NCBI RefSeq assembly: GCF_004793975.1
Contig: NZ_SRYB01000029.1
Span: 1 to 64,000, forward strand
DNA: 64,000 nucleotides
Reading direction: 5' to 3'
Origin: Lepagella muris
Lineage (GTDB): Bacteria; Bacteroidota; Bacteroidia; Bacteroidales; Muribaculaceae
The notes under the pieces are model-generated. The model searched no databases. It was not told where the DNA came from and was given only the letters and a program-made list of their open reading frames with translations. The position numbers were made by a program, and so were the translations under genes. Below are positions 35,026-43,160 of the stretch, piece by piece; within the stretch, counting starts at the first letter, position 1, and every line of letters starts with the position of its first letter.

Positions 35026-35058
35026 CGGGAGTCGGTCTTTGCCGATTCCCGTTTTTTT
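35026..35058 (+). terminator. Terminator after the HAD phosphatase gene
   Basis: CGGGAGTCGG (35026-35035) pairs over 10 bp with CCGATTCCCG (35042-35051), then seven T residues. It separates the rlmN-to-phosphatase operon from the inositol-phosphate synthase gene. Confidence 0.85.
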
Positions 35059-35203
35059 GATTTTTTAGGTGAGAAATTGCCTTATGCCTAATTGATTTAT
35101 TTTAACTAAATTTGTTTGAATTGATATAAAATTAACACAAATTATATAAATTGACTACTTGTTTAGAAACTTTAAGAATTAGGGTAGTATATTTTTAGAT
35201 AAA

Positions 35204-35325
35204 TAGTTTTGTGGAATGTAAAATTGCCTGTAATTTTACGGCGCGATTTGGAAGAGGGTGCTTCTCTAAAAGCGGAGCATCTTTTTTTGCCCTCTGGAGA
35301 ATCGTCTGTCACGGATGGTCCGTGA
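35204..35325 (+). promoter_or_regulatory. Structured leader of the inositol-phosphate synthase gene
   Basis: A -7 box TAGTTTTG (35204-35211) is followed by a terminator-like hairpin, GGTGCTTC (35257-35264) with GGAGCATC (35274-35281) and seven T residues. An alternative pairing AGAGGG (35253-35258) with CCCTCT (35290-35295) would overlap the base of that stem. A second perfect hairpin TCACGGA/TCCGTGA lies at 35309-35325. The arrangement is compatible with transcription attenuation of the gene at 35380. No -33 box was found. Confidence 0.5.
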
Positions 35326-35379
35326 TGGAATGAGGATTCCCTAAATTGAATCAGAACAAAAACACAATTAAAGATAATT

Positions 35380-36708
35380 ATGGCAACACAAAAAGCTGAA
35401 GCACCTAAAGGAAAACTTGGTGTGCTTGTAGTAGGCCTCGGCGCCGTTTCCACAACTTTCATGGCAGGTGTGCTCGCAGCACGTAAAGGGCTTGCAAAGC
35501 CTGTCGGCTCAATGACCCAGTACGACAAGATCCGTATCGGTCGTGGCGAAGACAAGAAATATCTCCATTATAAAGACATAGTTCCTATCGCAGATCTCAA
35601 CGACATCGTGTTTGGCGCATGGGACGTTTATCCTGAGAACGCATTTGAGTCTGCTGTCAATGCAGAGGTGCTGAAGGCTAAGGATATCCTTCCTCTTCAG
35701 GCTGAATTGGAGGCTATCAAGCCTATGAAGGCTGCTTTCGATAAGAATTATGCAAAGCGTCTTGACGGCAATAACGTGAAGGATTGCAAGGATCGTTGGG
35801 ATATGGCTGAGCAGCTTCGTGAAGATATCCGCAACTTCAAGAAGGAGACTGGCGTTGACCGCGTGGTTGTGCTCTGGGCGGCTTCAACTGAGGTGTACGT
35901 TCCGGTTAACGATGAGGTTCATGGCACTCTTGAGGCTCTTGAGGCTGCAATGAAGGCTGACGACAAGGAGAATATTGCTCCTTCAATGTGCTATGCATAC
36001 GCCGCTCTTCAGGAGGGTTGCCCTTTCATCATGGGTGCTCCCAACACTACTGTAGATATCCCGGCTATGTGGGAGCTCGCAGAGAAGACAAAGATGCCTA
36101 TCGCCGGCAAGGACTTCAAGACCGGTCAGACTCTCGTGAAATCCGGTTTCGCTCCGATCATCGGCACTCGCTGCCTCGGTCTGAACGGATGGTTCTCAAC
36201 CAACATCCTTGGCAACCGCGACGGTCTCGTGCTTGACGAGCCGGCTAACTTCCGCACAAAAGAGGTCAGCAAGCTCTCTACTCTCGAGTCTATTCTCGTG
36301 CCTGAGGAGCAGCCCGATCTCTATGGTCATGGCAATGACGAGGATACACAGTACTACCACAAGGTGCGTATCAACTACTATCCTCCGCGCAATGACAATA
36401 AAGAGGGTTGGGACAACATTGACATCTTCGGCTGGATGGGCTATCCGATGCAGATCAAGATCAACTTCCTCTGCCGCGATTCAATCCTCGCAGCTCCGTT
36501 GTGTCTTGACCTCGTGCTTCTGAGCGACCTCGCCATGCGTGCTGGCCGTTATGGCACACAGCGTTTCCTCAGCTTCTTCCTCAAGAGCCCGATGCATGAC
36601 TACACTAAGGGTGAGGTGCCTGTAAACCACCTCTTCCAGCAGTATGTGATGCTTAAGAATGCTATCCGTGAGATGGGTGGCTACGAGGCAGACGAGGAGA
36701 TCGATTGA
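35380..36708 (+). CDS. ino1: myo-Inositol-phosphate synthase
   Basis: 442 aa. Converts glucose 6-phosphate to inositol 3-phosphate with NAD as a tightly bound cofactor. Dinucleotide-binding motif VLVVGLGAVST, then VVLWAASTEV, the conserved FIMGAPNTTVD, and the C-terminal synthase block GKDFKTGQTLVKS ... LGLNGWFSTNILGN ... FLCRDSILAAPLCLDL. Length matches bacterial family members. It feeds the phosphatidyltransferase encoded upstream. It has a separate promoter and leader and a strong terminator, so it is regulated apart from the upstream genes. Confidence 0.93.
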   Translation: MATQKAEAPKGKLGVLVVGLGAVSTTFMAGVLAARKGLAKPVGSMTQYDKIRIGRGEDKKYLHYKDIVPIADLNDIVFGAWDVYPENAFESAVNAEVLKAKDILPLQAELEAIKPMKAAFDKNYAKRLDGNNVKDCKDRWDMAEQLREDIRNFKKETGVDRVVVLWAASTEVYVPVNDEVHGTLEALEAAMKADDKENIAPSMCYAYAALQEGCPFIMGAPNTTVDIPAMWELAEKTKMPIAGKDFKTGQTLVKSGFAPIIGTRCLGLNGWFSTNILGNRDGLVLDEPANFRTKEVSKLSTLESILVPEEQPDLYGHGNDEDTQYYHKVRINYYPPRNDNKEGWDNIDIFGWMGYPMQIKINFLCRDSILAAPLCLDLVLLSDLAMRAGRYGTQRFLSFFLKSPMHDYTKGEVPVNHLFQQYVMLKNAIREMGGYEADEEID

Positions 36709-36738
36709 TCCGAAAATAATGCTTACCTGAAATAGACA

Positions 36739-36772
36739 GGGGCGACAGGCGCGAAGCCTGCCGTCCCTTTTT
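36739..36772 (+). terminator. Terminator after the inositol-phosphate synthase gene
   Basis: A 12-nt arm (36739-36750) pairs with 36756-36767 with one mismatch and a GCGAA loop, followed by five T residues. Confidence 0.85.
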
Positions 36773-36773
36773 G

Positions 36774-36854
36774 CATATAGATTTAAAAGATTGAAGTTTA
36801 GACAACTTCATTATATCATTTGAAAAAATCTTTTAAATCTTTTGAATCTATATG
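36774..36854. repeat. Cruciform-like inverted repeat beside the Rpn-like gene
   Basis: CATATAGATT with 9-nt TAAAAGATT-type units (36774-36792) is mirrored by AATCTATATG ending at 36854. A perfect hairpin TGAAGTT/AACTTCA lies between the arms (36792-36811 region). A similar TATATAGATT sequence occurs near 62860. Confidence 0.55.
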
Positions 36855-36860
36855 TGGAAA

Positions 36861-37742
36861 TTATAGATTCTCGATTGTTTCAGTAGAGAGTCCGGTGATT
36901 TCAGCAACCTTGCTTATTGACAGACCTGCTGCAATCATCTGTTTGGCAAGTATTCTCCGTTCCTCTTCCCGTCCTTCTTGTAGTCCTTCTTCCCGTCCTT
37001 TCTCTTTCCCTTCTTCATGACTTTTCTTGACGGCGGTGTTGAGTATGTTGTTCCAGTCGCGCATATTCTTGAGACTCTCCTCATAAGCCATACGCTCCTC
37101 CTTGGTGAATGCATATATCTCTGATACCCTGAACAGTTCACGGAATATCTCATCCTTCAGTGATTCCGGATATTCATCGAGATCGTTCATGTTCTTTATT
37201 GCCCAAAGCCATCTTTCCACAGGATTTCCCAGTTCCTCCAATGGCTTCACCACCTTTGGCATCTCGATGTAGACGTATGTCAGTTTGTCATACAGTACCC
37301 GTCCGTTGCTTACATCACATATCCTTGCCGTATGTTTCGGTTCCGGGTCATCGCAGAACTGCTGCATATAGTGGTTCATAAATATTATGGTATAAATCGG
37401 CGGCGGGTTATAACTCCACTCACTCTTATTTACAGACTCCAATATTGAGAAATTTGAATAGTAGAAACTTCGGTTCTTAAATAAATCTGGATACATGTTC
37501 TGTATATTGACGATTATACGCGCACCAGAGTTTGTCTGGCAGCACATATAATATATAGACATGTAGTAGATAGAGGGAACTCCGAGTTCCTTTGGATCTA
37601 TGTAGGTCAGATCCTCAATCGGGTCATTACATTCAAGCAGGTCATTAAGAATCCTTATGAGAAGATGCTTGTTCTCCAGAGAACCGAATATCTTTTTGAA
37701 CCCGAAATCTGTAAACGGATGTATGTATCTTTCCGTACACAT
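36861..37742 (-). CDS. Rpn/PD-(D/E)XK nuclease-family transposase-like protein, active site degraded
   Basis: About 293 aa from the start at 37742 (MCTERYIHPFTDFGFKKIFG, the family's hallmark N-terminus). The helical C-terminus carries the charged EEGKEKGREEGLQEGREEE repeat and a short helix-turn-helix-like end typical of Rpn-like proteins. In active relatives a catalytic Asp precedes the E-x-Q motif; here the aligned positions are Tyr (about Y65) and Asn (N79, VNIQ), so the nuclease is probably dead. A 5-residue repeat SIYYM-SIYYM sits at the lost Asp. A -7 box (37787-37794) lies upstream. Such genes promote recombination or are selfish; this copy borders an AT-rich island. Confidence 0.8.
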   Translation of the reverse strand: MCTERYIHPFTDFGFKKIFGSLENKHLLIRILNDLLECNDPIEDLTYIDPKELGVPSIYYMSIYYMCCQTNSGARIIVNIQNMYPDLFKNRSFYYSNFSILESVNKSEWSYNPPPIYTIIFMNHYMQQFCDDPEPKHTARICDVSNGRVLYDKLTYVYIEMPKVVKPLEELGNPVERWLWAIKNMNDLDEYPESLKDEIFRELFRVSEIYAFTKEERMAYEESLKNMRDWNNILNTAVKKSHEEGKEKGREEGLQEGREEERRILAKQMIAAGLSISKVAEITGLSTETIENL

Positions 37743-37786
37743 GGTAGTATGATTTAATGATTTATACGTCACTTATATTCCAATCA

Positions 37787-37794
37787 CAAAGGTA
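37787..37794 (-). promoter_or_regulatory. -7 element of the Rpn-like gene
   Basis: The minus strand reads TACCTTTG, 45 nt before the start codon. The -33 box is weak. Confidence 0.4.
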
Positions 37795-37807
37795 TATAAA
37801 AAACGGG

Positions 37808-37846
37808 ATTTCAAGTGGTGAGCTTGCTGTTTTTGTGTAAATAAAT
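37808..37846. repeat. Direct repeat A bordering the arabinan island
   Basis: Thirty-nine bases (ATTTCAAGTGGTGAGCTTGC... to AAATAAAT) identical to 43042-43080. The copies bracket the low-GC GH43/GH51 genes, about 5.2 kb apart. Confidence 0.85.
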
Positions 37847-37905
37847 TCGGCAATAAATCAAATTTATTGCCGAATTTAAGTTGTAGATTCAAAAGGAGAC
37901 AATTT

Positions 37906-40371
37906 CTATTTTGAATGTAACGGAAGTGTATCGTAATCTATTCTCCACTTCTTGCAAAGAGAACGAGCCTCTTGTTCTGTAATATGAACTACGGCACCAT
38001 GCTTGGGTGAAGTAAAGTTTGTAGTACGCATTACGCCCTCATTAAATCGTCCGAGATTAGTAAAACTATCGAAATCAGATGTCTCAATAAAGCCAAAATT
38101 ATGAGGAGTGATACTATACACGTCATACATTAGTACCCACTTGTCTTCTCCTATGCGCTTGAATACATGAGGAGCTTCACAGGCACGAGGCTCGAAATCA
38201 ACCCAACGAGGATCGAAATGCCATGGACCAGATGGACGGTCGGCGTAAGCCAGTTTGATACCTCCGTTTACATCGTGCGCCACATACGAAAGGATATATC
38301 TATTTCCGAACTTAGTGATATCTCCGTCAATGGCAGACTTGCGTTCGTCGGCATATTGGAATAATTGCTGAGGCATCGTCTCAATTGTATCATACTCATC
38401 ATTGACATAGCAATAATATAGTTTATTAGGCTCATTTTTGTGCCTCATTGTCAGATAAATCATCAGACGCCCTGTGGTTTCATCAAAAATCGTTTCCGGA
38501 GCCCACGCACAGCCAATCTCTTGCCAAGCAGCCGACATTTTGTCAAAACGGATATTGGTGCGCTTCCAATTGAGAAGGTCAAAACTTTTCATCAACACCA
38601 ACCCACGGTTATTTCCCCAACCATAGACTTTGCCATCACGTTCCCATTCCGTATTGCGTTTGCCGTCGCGTTGCGCAAAAACATGCAAGTCGGTCATGCT
38701 CATATAGAAAGCACCGTCAGGCCCACGGTAAATATGTGGATCTCGGATTCCTAACTGGTCGGCAATGGTGTCTCCAGCGATAACAGGATTGTTATCATTC
38801 AATGCAGTAAACGAGTAACCATCTCGGCTGATTGCCATGTGTAACCCATGATCTTCATCCAAATGGTACACCATCAAATAAGCTGCCATATCCTTTTCAT
38901 GTGGCACTGCATCGTGATAATTAAAGTCACTGAACACAGCATCACCTTTTCCAGCAGAGAATAGAGCTGGACGTAGAGCAAAGAAATTTTTCAACTTGTT
39001 GTGGTTTAAGTCTGTCACGTCTAAATTTTCAGCCAGCATAGTCCAGTCTTTTTCATCGCTGCCGGCATATATTGTCACCTTGTTGGCACAATTGTGTATC
39101 TTTATTTTCACATTACTTCCCCAAGGATTTTTTCCTGTACGAATCAACTTGCCGGCGTCATAAACATAAAACTTAGAACCATCAAAGGCAACACCGGTAT
39201 ATCCTGTTTCGCTGTAATACAGTAGTAATCCGGCTTTCCCTTTTCTGGAGACCTTCATCGTTACGCCAATTTCGTAATTCTTATGTTGAGCAGTCATTAG
39301 CATAAGACGCCCATCAGTAGGAGTGGTTCCTTTACCAGGAATTTTCACTTGTCCGTTACCGACCTTCACCAATTTTCGTGCGTTCTCCTTCCAGAAACTC
39401 CATTGCCAACCCAACGTATCTTCACGGAAGTTATCAGACAAATCAGGCAATTCTGAAATTTCAGAAAAATTGACTGACTTATCTTCCGATGCCCGGAACC
39501 ATCCGTCAGAAGTCCACTCTATCGGTTCAATTAGTGTTTGGCGTCCCAAAGTGTGGTAGTCTTTCCCATAAGCATGATATATCATCCACCATCTTCCTTC
39601 TGCATCATCAATCAACGTTCCGTGTCCTTTTGACCACCAGTGATCTTGACTGCTATAAGTATGGATAATGGGATTATAAGGAGAGTTTTCCCAACCTCCT
39701 TCCAAAGATCGGCTACGTGCACTTACCACCATGTGGCTTGTGGCAGGTCCGGCAGTACCACCTTCTGCACAAGTAAGATAGTAGTAGCCATCCCGATAGA
39801 TGATTTTAGGCGATTCCAAATAATTTTCGGGCCATTTTCCTTCAGTGACCCATTGTTTCGGAATTTCCCATCCATCGTACACCGTTGTTTTTTTACCTAT
39901 AGTGCTCAGTCCATCTGGAGCAAGTCGAATCATCTCACCTTTATTTATAAATAGGTAGCGGTTGCCATGTTGGTCAGCCACATGTCCGGGGTCGATTCCG
40001 TTGACCTTTAAATCTATAGGGTCACTCCATGGTCCACGTATGTCTTTAGCCCATGTGACATAATTAGTGCCATTGGAAGGGAAATATATATAGTATTTAT
40101 CTTTATATTTCAACAAGTCAGGAGCCATAGCTGACCCATCCCATTGTTCAAGAGCTCTACCCACAGGGCGCCAATTCATCAAGTCGTTGGAATGCCATAT
40201 AAGGAATCCCGGCTGATAGACGAATGGAGAGTGTGTCATATAAAAATCATTACCTTCGCGCATGACACTGGGATCAGGATAATCTCCAGCAAGGATGCAC
40301 TTGGGCCATTGTTGAGCAACAGCTGTTGACAGATATAGCAACAAGACAAAAAAAGAATACAATTTTCTCAT
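37906..40371 (-). CDS. Secreted double-GH43 glycoside hydrolase
   Basis: 821 aa with signal peptide (MRKLYSFFVLLLYLSTAVAQ). The first GH43 propeller (residues about 25-300) has the catalytic base in GDYPDPSVMREG, the modulator Asp in NGIDPGHVADQ and the acid Glu in NYLESPKIIYRDG. A beta-sandwich follows (about 310-490). A second GH43-type domain covers residues about 500-820, with GIRDPHIYRGPDG, WAPETIFDETTGRL and DGDITKFGNRYIL keeping the three carboxylates. GH43 enzymes of this kind act on arabinan, arabinoxylan or xylan side chains. It is 2 nt from the GH51 gene's stop and clearly co-transcribed with it. Codons and intergenic DNA are AT-richer than in flanking genes. Confidence 0.88.
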   Translation of the reverse strand: MRKLYSFFVLLLYLSTAVAQQWPKCILAGDYPDPSVMREGNDFYMTHSPFVYQPGFLIWHSNDLMNWRPVGRALEQWDGSAMAPDLLKYKDKYYIYFPSNGTNYVTWAKDIRGPWSDPIDLKVNGIDPGHVADQHGNRYLFINKGEMIRLAPDGLSTIGKKTTVYDGWEIPKQWVTEGKWPENYLESPKIIYRDGYYYLTCAEGGTAGPATSHMVVSARSRSLEGGWENSPYNPIIHTYSSQDHWWSKGHGTLIDDAEGRWWMIYHAYGKDYHTLGRQTLIEPIEWTSDGWFRASEDKSVNFSEISELPDLSDNFREDTLGWQWSFWKENARKLVKVGNGQVKIPGKGTTPTDGRLMLMTAQHKNYEIGVTMKVSRKGKAGLLLYYSETGYTGVAFDGSKFYVYDAGKLIRTGKNPWGSNVKIKIHNCANKVTIYAGSDEKDWTMLAENLDVTDLNHNKLKNFFALRPALFSAGKGDAVFSDFNYHDAVPHEKDMAAYLMVYHLDEDHGLHMAISRDGYSFTALNDNNPVIAGDTIADQLGIRDPHIYRGPDGAFYMSMTDLHVFAQRDGKRNTEWERDGKVYGWGNNRGLVLMKSFDLLNWKRTNIRFDKMSAAWQEIGCAWAPETIFDETTGRLMIYLTMRHKNEPNKLYYCYVNDEYDTIETMPQQLFQYADERKSAIDGDITKFGNRYILSYVAHDVNGGIKLAYADRPSGPWHFDPRWVDFEPRACEAPHVFKRIGEDKWVLMYDVYSITPHNFGFIETSDFDSFTNLGRFNEGVMRTTNFTSPKHGAVVHITEQEARSLCKKWRIDYDTLPLHSK

Positions 40372-40373
40372 TA

Positions 40374-42320
40374 TTATTTAAATGTTATGACTGTTAAAGA
40401 ATAAGGTGGTAATTTACGCATGAATTTCCGAGATAGCTTCTCTTTACCTACGATTGGCCTTACGTCTGTTTCCAAATGCTTGCCCTGACCGTTCTTATGG
40501 TCACGTTTGCCTGACAACACAGCAACCTCGGCGTTATATGAACGGATTTTTTGAGAACCGAGATTTACCTGAACATCCACTATGCTGTCAGTGGTATTCA
40601 CGAGCTTTACCATGACTTTCTTTGTATTGCTATCGCGGACGCACGAGGCGGTTTCAATCCCCTTCACCACATTGCTGATATATGTATCTCCTCGATGATT
40701 GGCAAAAAGTTGCTGTACATAATAATTTACAGTAGGATAAACATTTGTCTTATCAAAGTAAATCAAATTAGGATTCCATTGAGTATTCCCGATTCGCGCC
40801 AGCAATGGGGCATAGGATGAAAGAGACACCACATCACCGTTGCGCTCCAACGCTGTCATATAAGCCGCTTCAGCAATAGCATTTAGCATGGTGTTACCTT
40901 GACTGGCATATTCGCCTACATAAACTTTAGACTGAGTACGGTCATAATTGTCATAACGATGTAGGTTGTCAAGAAACCATTGTGGCTGACGATAATAGTG
41001 TTCATCTACGAGATCTGGGGCTGTCTCACGGGCAAATGCCCAACCCTCTTTCCAATCCCAATCATCGGGACCGGGCCCAACTGTACCCACTACTTTGATT
41101 TCAGGATAGTGGAGTTTGATGGCCTTCTGAATCATTAAGAATCGTTCTTTGAAGTCTTGCGTTATATGGTCCTCATTGCCTATGCCTATGTATTCCAGAT
41201 GAAAAGGTTCGGGATGTCCTGCTTCTGCTCTCATGCGTCCCCATGTGGTATTTATATCTCCATTAGCCCATTCTATCAAATCCAACATATCCTGTACATA
41301 CTCGTCCATATCTTCTATCGGAATGGTCTGCTGCCCCGTTCCTCGTAACCGTGCTGAATTTTGGCAACTTACTCCGGCTGCCAATACAGGTAGTGGCTTG
41401 GCTCCTATATCTTCACACAACTGGAAATATTCATAAAATCCAAGTCCCATGGATTGGCGGTAGTTCCATATATTATAGTCCTCCTTTCGCTGTTCCACCG
41501 GTCCGATGGTGTGCTTCCATTTATAGATGTTATTCAGTCCGTCTCCATGAGTGAGGCATCCTCCGGGAAAACGCATGAAAGCTGGATTGAGGTCTGCCAA
41601 TACCTGAGCTATATCGGCACGAAGTCCGTTTTTCCTATTTTTGAACGTATTCTGAGGAAATAGAGAAAGCATGTCAATGTCTACACGACCTTCTTGTAAA
41701 AATAGGATTTCTACTGCTGCCTGTTCACTGCTCTTGTTTGGAGTGAGAGTAGTTTCATATTTGCGCCAGTCGGAGGTGTCAATATCTATAATATCCTCGG
41801 CAAGAACAGAATCACGTTCTACCAAACGGACACAAACTTGGCCATCATTTTTTGCTCGTAGGAAAACGGATAAATCATACGATTCACCTATGCGAACTAC
41901 CATACCATTATAACCGTTATTACGTAATCCGGCGCCTTGCTGTCCAACTGTGAATATATCTACCGAAGCATAATGCCTGTTATTGGCATTAAGTGGTTTC
42001 TCTGTTTCTAACGACAACGTAGCAATTGCATTCCCGACTTTTAAAAATTCCCAAGCCGTGAATGGATGCCATTGTCCTTTTTTATGATACTCATGTAAAT
42101 CTACATCAGATGGTGAATACTCAAATGAACGGTTCTGTACCATTTCTGCATATAGCCCTCCATCGGCAGTATAATTCAAATCTTCAATAAAGATACCAAA
42201 TAAATCTTTGCTGATACTTTTACCAACTTGATGTTTTTGTGCTGCTGACATGAAAACAACAAGTGACATGGTTGCCAATATTGTAGACAACCGTTTTGTC
42301 AGTGAATTGCTTAATTCCAT
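40374..42320 (-). CDS. Secreted GH51 alpha-L-arabinofuranosidase
   Basis: About 648 aa from ATG 42320 (MELSNSLTKRLST..., then a hydrophobic segment ATMSLVVFMSAA); the longer frame upstream lacks coding character. Acid/base E383 in GIGNEDH and nucleophile E470 in VGEYAS are present, along with a carbohydrate-binding-like domain near residues 75-190 and the C-terminal beta-domain typical of GH51. It releases terminal arabinofuranose from arabinan or arabinoxylan. It is first gene of a two-gene operon with the double GH43 protein, with which it would act in sequence. No SusC/D pair or regulator accompanies the operon, so it may be an orphan or imported piece of a locus. Confidence 0.92.
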   Translation of the reverse strand: MELSNSLTKRLSTILATMSLVVFMSAAQKHQVGKSISKDLFGIFIEDLNYTADGGLYAEMVQNRSFEYSPSDVDLHEYHKKGQWHPFTAWEFLKVGNAIATLSLETEKPLNANNRHYASVDIFTVGQQGAGLRNNGYNGMVVRIGESYDLSVFLRAKNDGQVCVRLVERDSVLAEDIIDIDTSDWRKYETTLTPNKSSEQAAVEILFLQEGRVDIDMLSLFPQNTFKNRKNGLRADIAQVLADLNPAFMRFPGGCLTHGDGLNNIYKWKHTIGPVEQRKEDYNIWNYRQSMGLGFYEYFQLCEDIGAKPLPVLAAGVSCQNSARLRGTGQQTIPIEDMDEYVQDMLDLIEWANGDINTTWGRMRAEAGHPEPFHLEYIGIGNEDHITQDFKERFLMIQKAIKLHYPEIKVVGTVGPGPDDWDWKEGWAFARETAPDLVDEHYYRQPQWFLDNLHRYDNYDRTQSKVYVGEYASQGNTMLNAIAEAAYMTALERNGDVVSLSSYAPLLARIGNTQWNPNLIYFDKTNVYPTVNYYVQQLFANHRGDTYISNVVKGIETASCVRDSNTKKVMVKLVNTTDSIVDVQVNLGSQKIRSYNAEVAVLSGKRDHKNGQGKHLETDVRPIVGKEKLSRKFMRKLPPYSLTVITFK

Positions 42321-42724
42321 GATATTTTTTCTAATTATTGGTTTGTAGTTAAATTTTTTTTGATCCTCCGTAAAATTATTAACTAACATTATGATTCTAA
42401 ATAAATTTTAGCAATTAAATATTCAGATTAATTAAATGGCATTGATTTTGTTTGTAAGTGATTGATGATTATTATTATATCTTTGGGATATTTAAGTTCT
42501 TACTAATTTTTTGAGACTATAAAAAACTTAATATTTGTCTCCGGTATGGGGCATTATATTCCAAAGAGTTTGAATTTTATCTCAAATATTTTGCAAACAT
42601 TGTCTTGTCCCACTCACTTAAGTAACCAGCAATATTAAAACTATACAATAAAATGGCTAAGATTTTAAAGGAAATATGTAAACCCGAAGATAGAGTAATG
42701 GGGTTTCATTATGACTGATGAGAG

Positions 42725-42799
42725 ATTTCAAGCGGTGTGCGTGCTGTTTTTGTGTAAATAAATGGGGATGCGAGGTGAGGATGGTGGTAATATGGAAAA
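42725..42799. repeat. Direct repeat B
   Basis: Seventy-five bases that differ from repeat C (43042-43116) at about four positions. The first 39 bases correspond to repeat A. Confidence 0.85.
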
Positions 42800-42862
42800 T
42801 CAGAGTAAGCCACATATCAATTTTATTTGAGGTAAACGTTTGATTGGCTATAAATGGCATCT

Positions 42863-42919
42863 TGCGTGAAAACGTACTTTATGTACTAATAATACAGAGA
42901 TAAAGTATGTTTTCGTGCA
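42863..42919. repeat. 20-bp hairpin between repeats B and C
   Basis: The arm at 42863-42882 (TGCGTGAAAACGTACTTTAT) pairs over all 20 positions with 42900-42919 if three G-T wobbles are allowed, around a 17-nt loop. The wobbles all point to folding of the plus-strand RNA or to decay of a perfect palindrome. Confidence 0.65.
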
Positions 42920-43041
42920 AATATTTTTGGATAACAGATTTCCGTTGTTGTGGAAGTCAACGGAATAGTGGCATCCTGTTGTGACTGCAATGACCTTTGA
43001 AATGGTGTATGTCATGGTGGAATATCAATAAACTTATCTAT

Positions 43042-43116
43042 ATTTCAAGTGGTGAGCTTGCTGTTTTTGTGTAAATAAATGGGGATGCGGGGTGAGGATG
43101 GTGGTAATATGGAAAA
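43042..43116. repeat. Direct repeat C next to trmD
   Basis: Identical to repeat A for 39 bases and to repeat B over 75 bases except about four. It ends 8 nt before the trmD -7 box. Confidence 0.85.
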
Positions 43117-43123
43117 ATAGTGT

Positions 43124-43131
43124 TATTTTTG
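43124..43131 (+). promoter_or_regulatory. -7 element of trmD
   Basis: TATTTTTG, a full TAnnTTTG match, 30 nt before the start codon. The -33 region falls inside repeat C and is not a good TTTG. Confidence 0.45.
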
Positions 43132-43160
43132 TAATTAAATTCTAAAATGGTATAAATTCA

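Larger units (their letters stand above)
42321..43160. other. 840-nt divergent intergenic region without a gene
   Basis: AT-rich and without a credible open frame. It contains direct repeats B and C, a 20-bp hairpin and a -7 box for trmD, all listed separately. No clear promoter for the leftward GH51 operon was found. Confidence 0.6.

Noticed and set aside
42478..42485. Plus-strand TATCTTTG promoter in the GH51-trmD gap
   Set aside because: The nearest TTTG is 23 nt away, outside the usual 19-21 nt, and no clear transcript unit follows.
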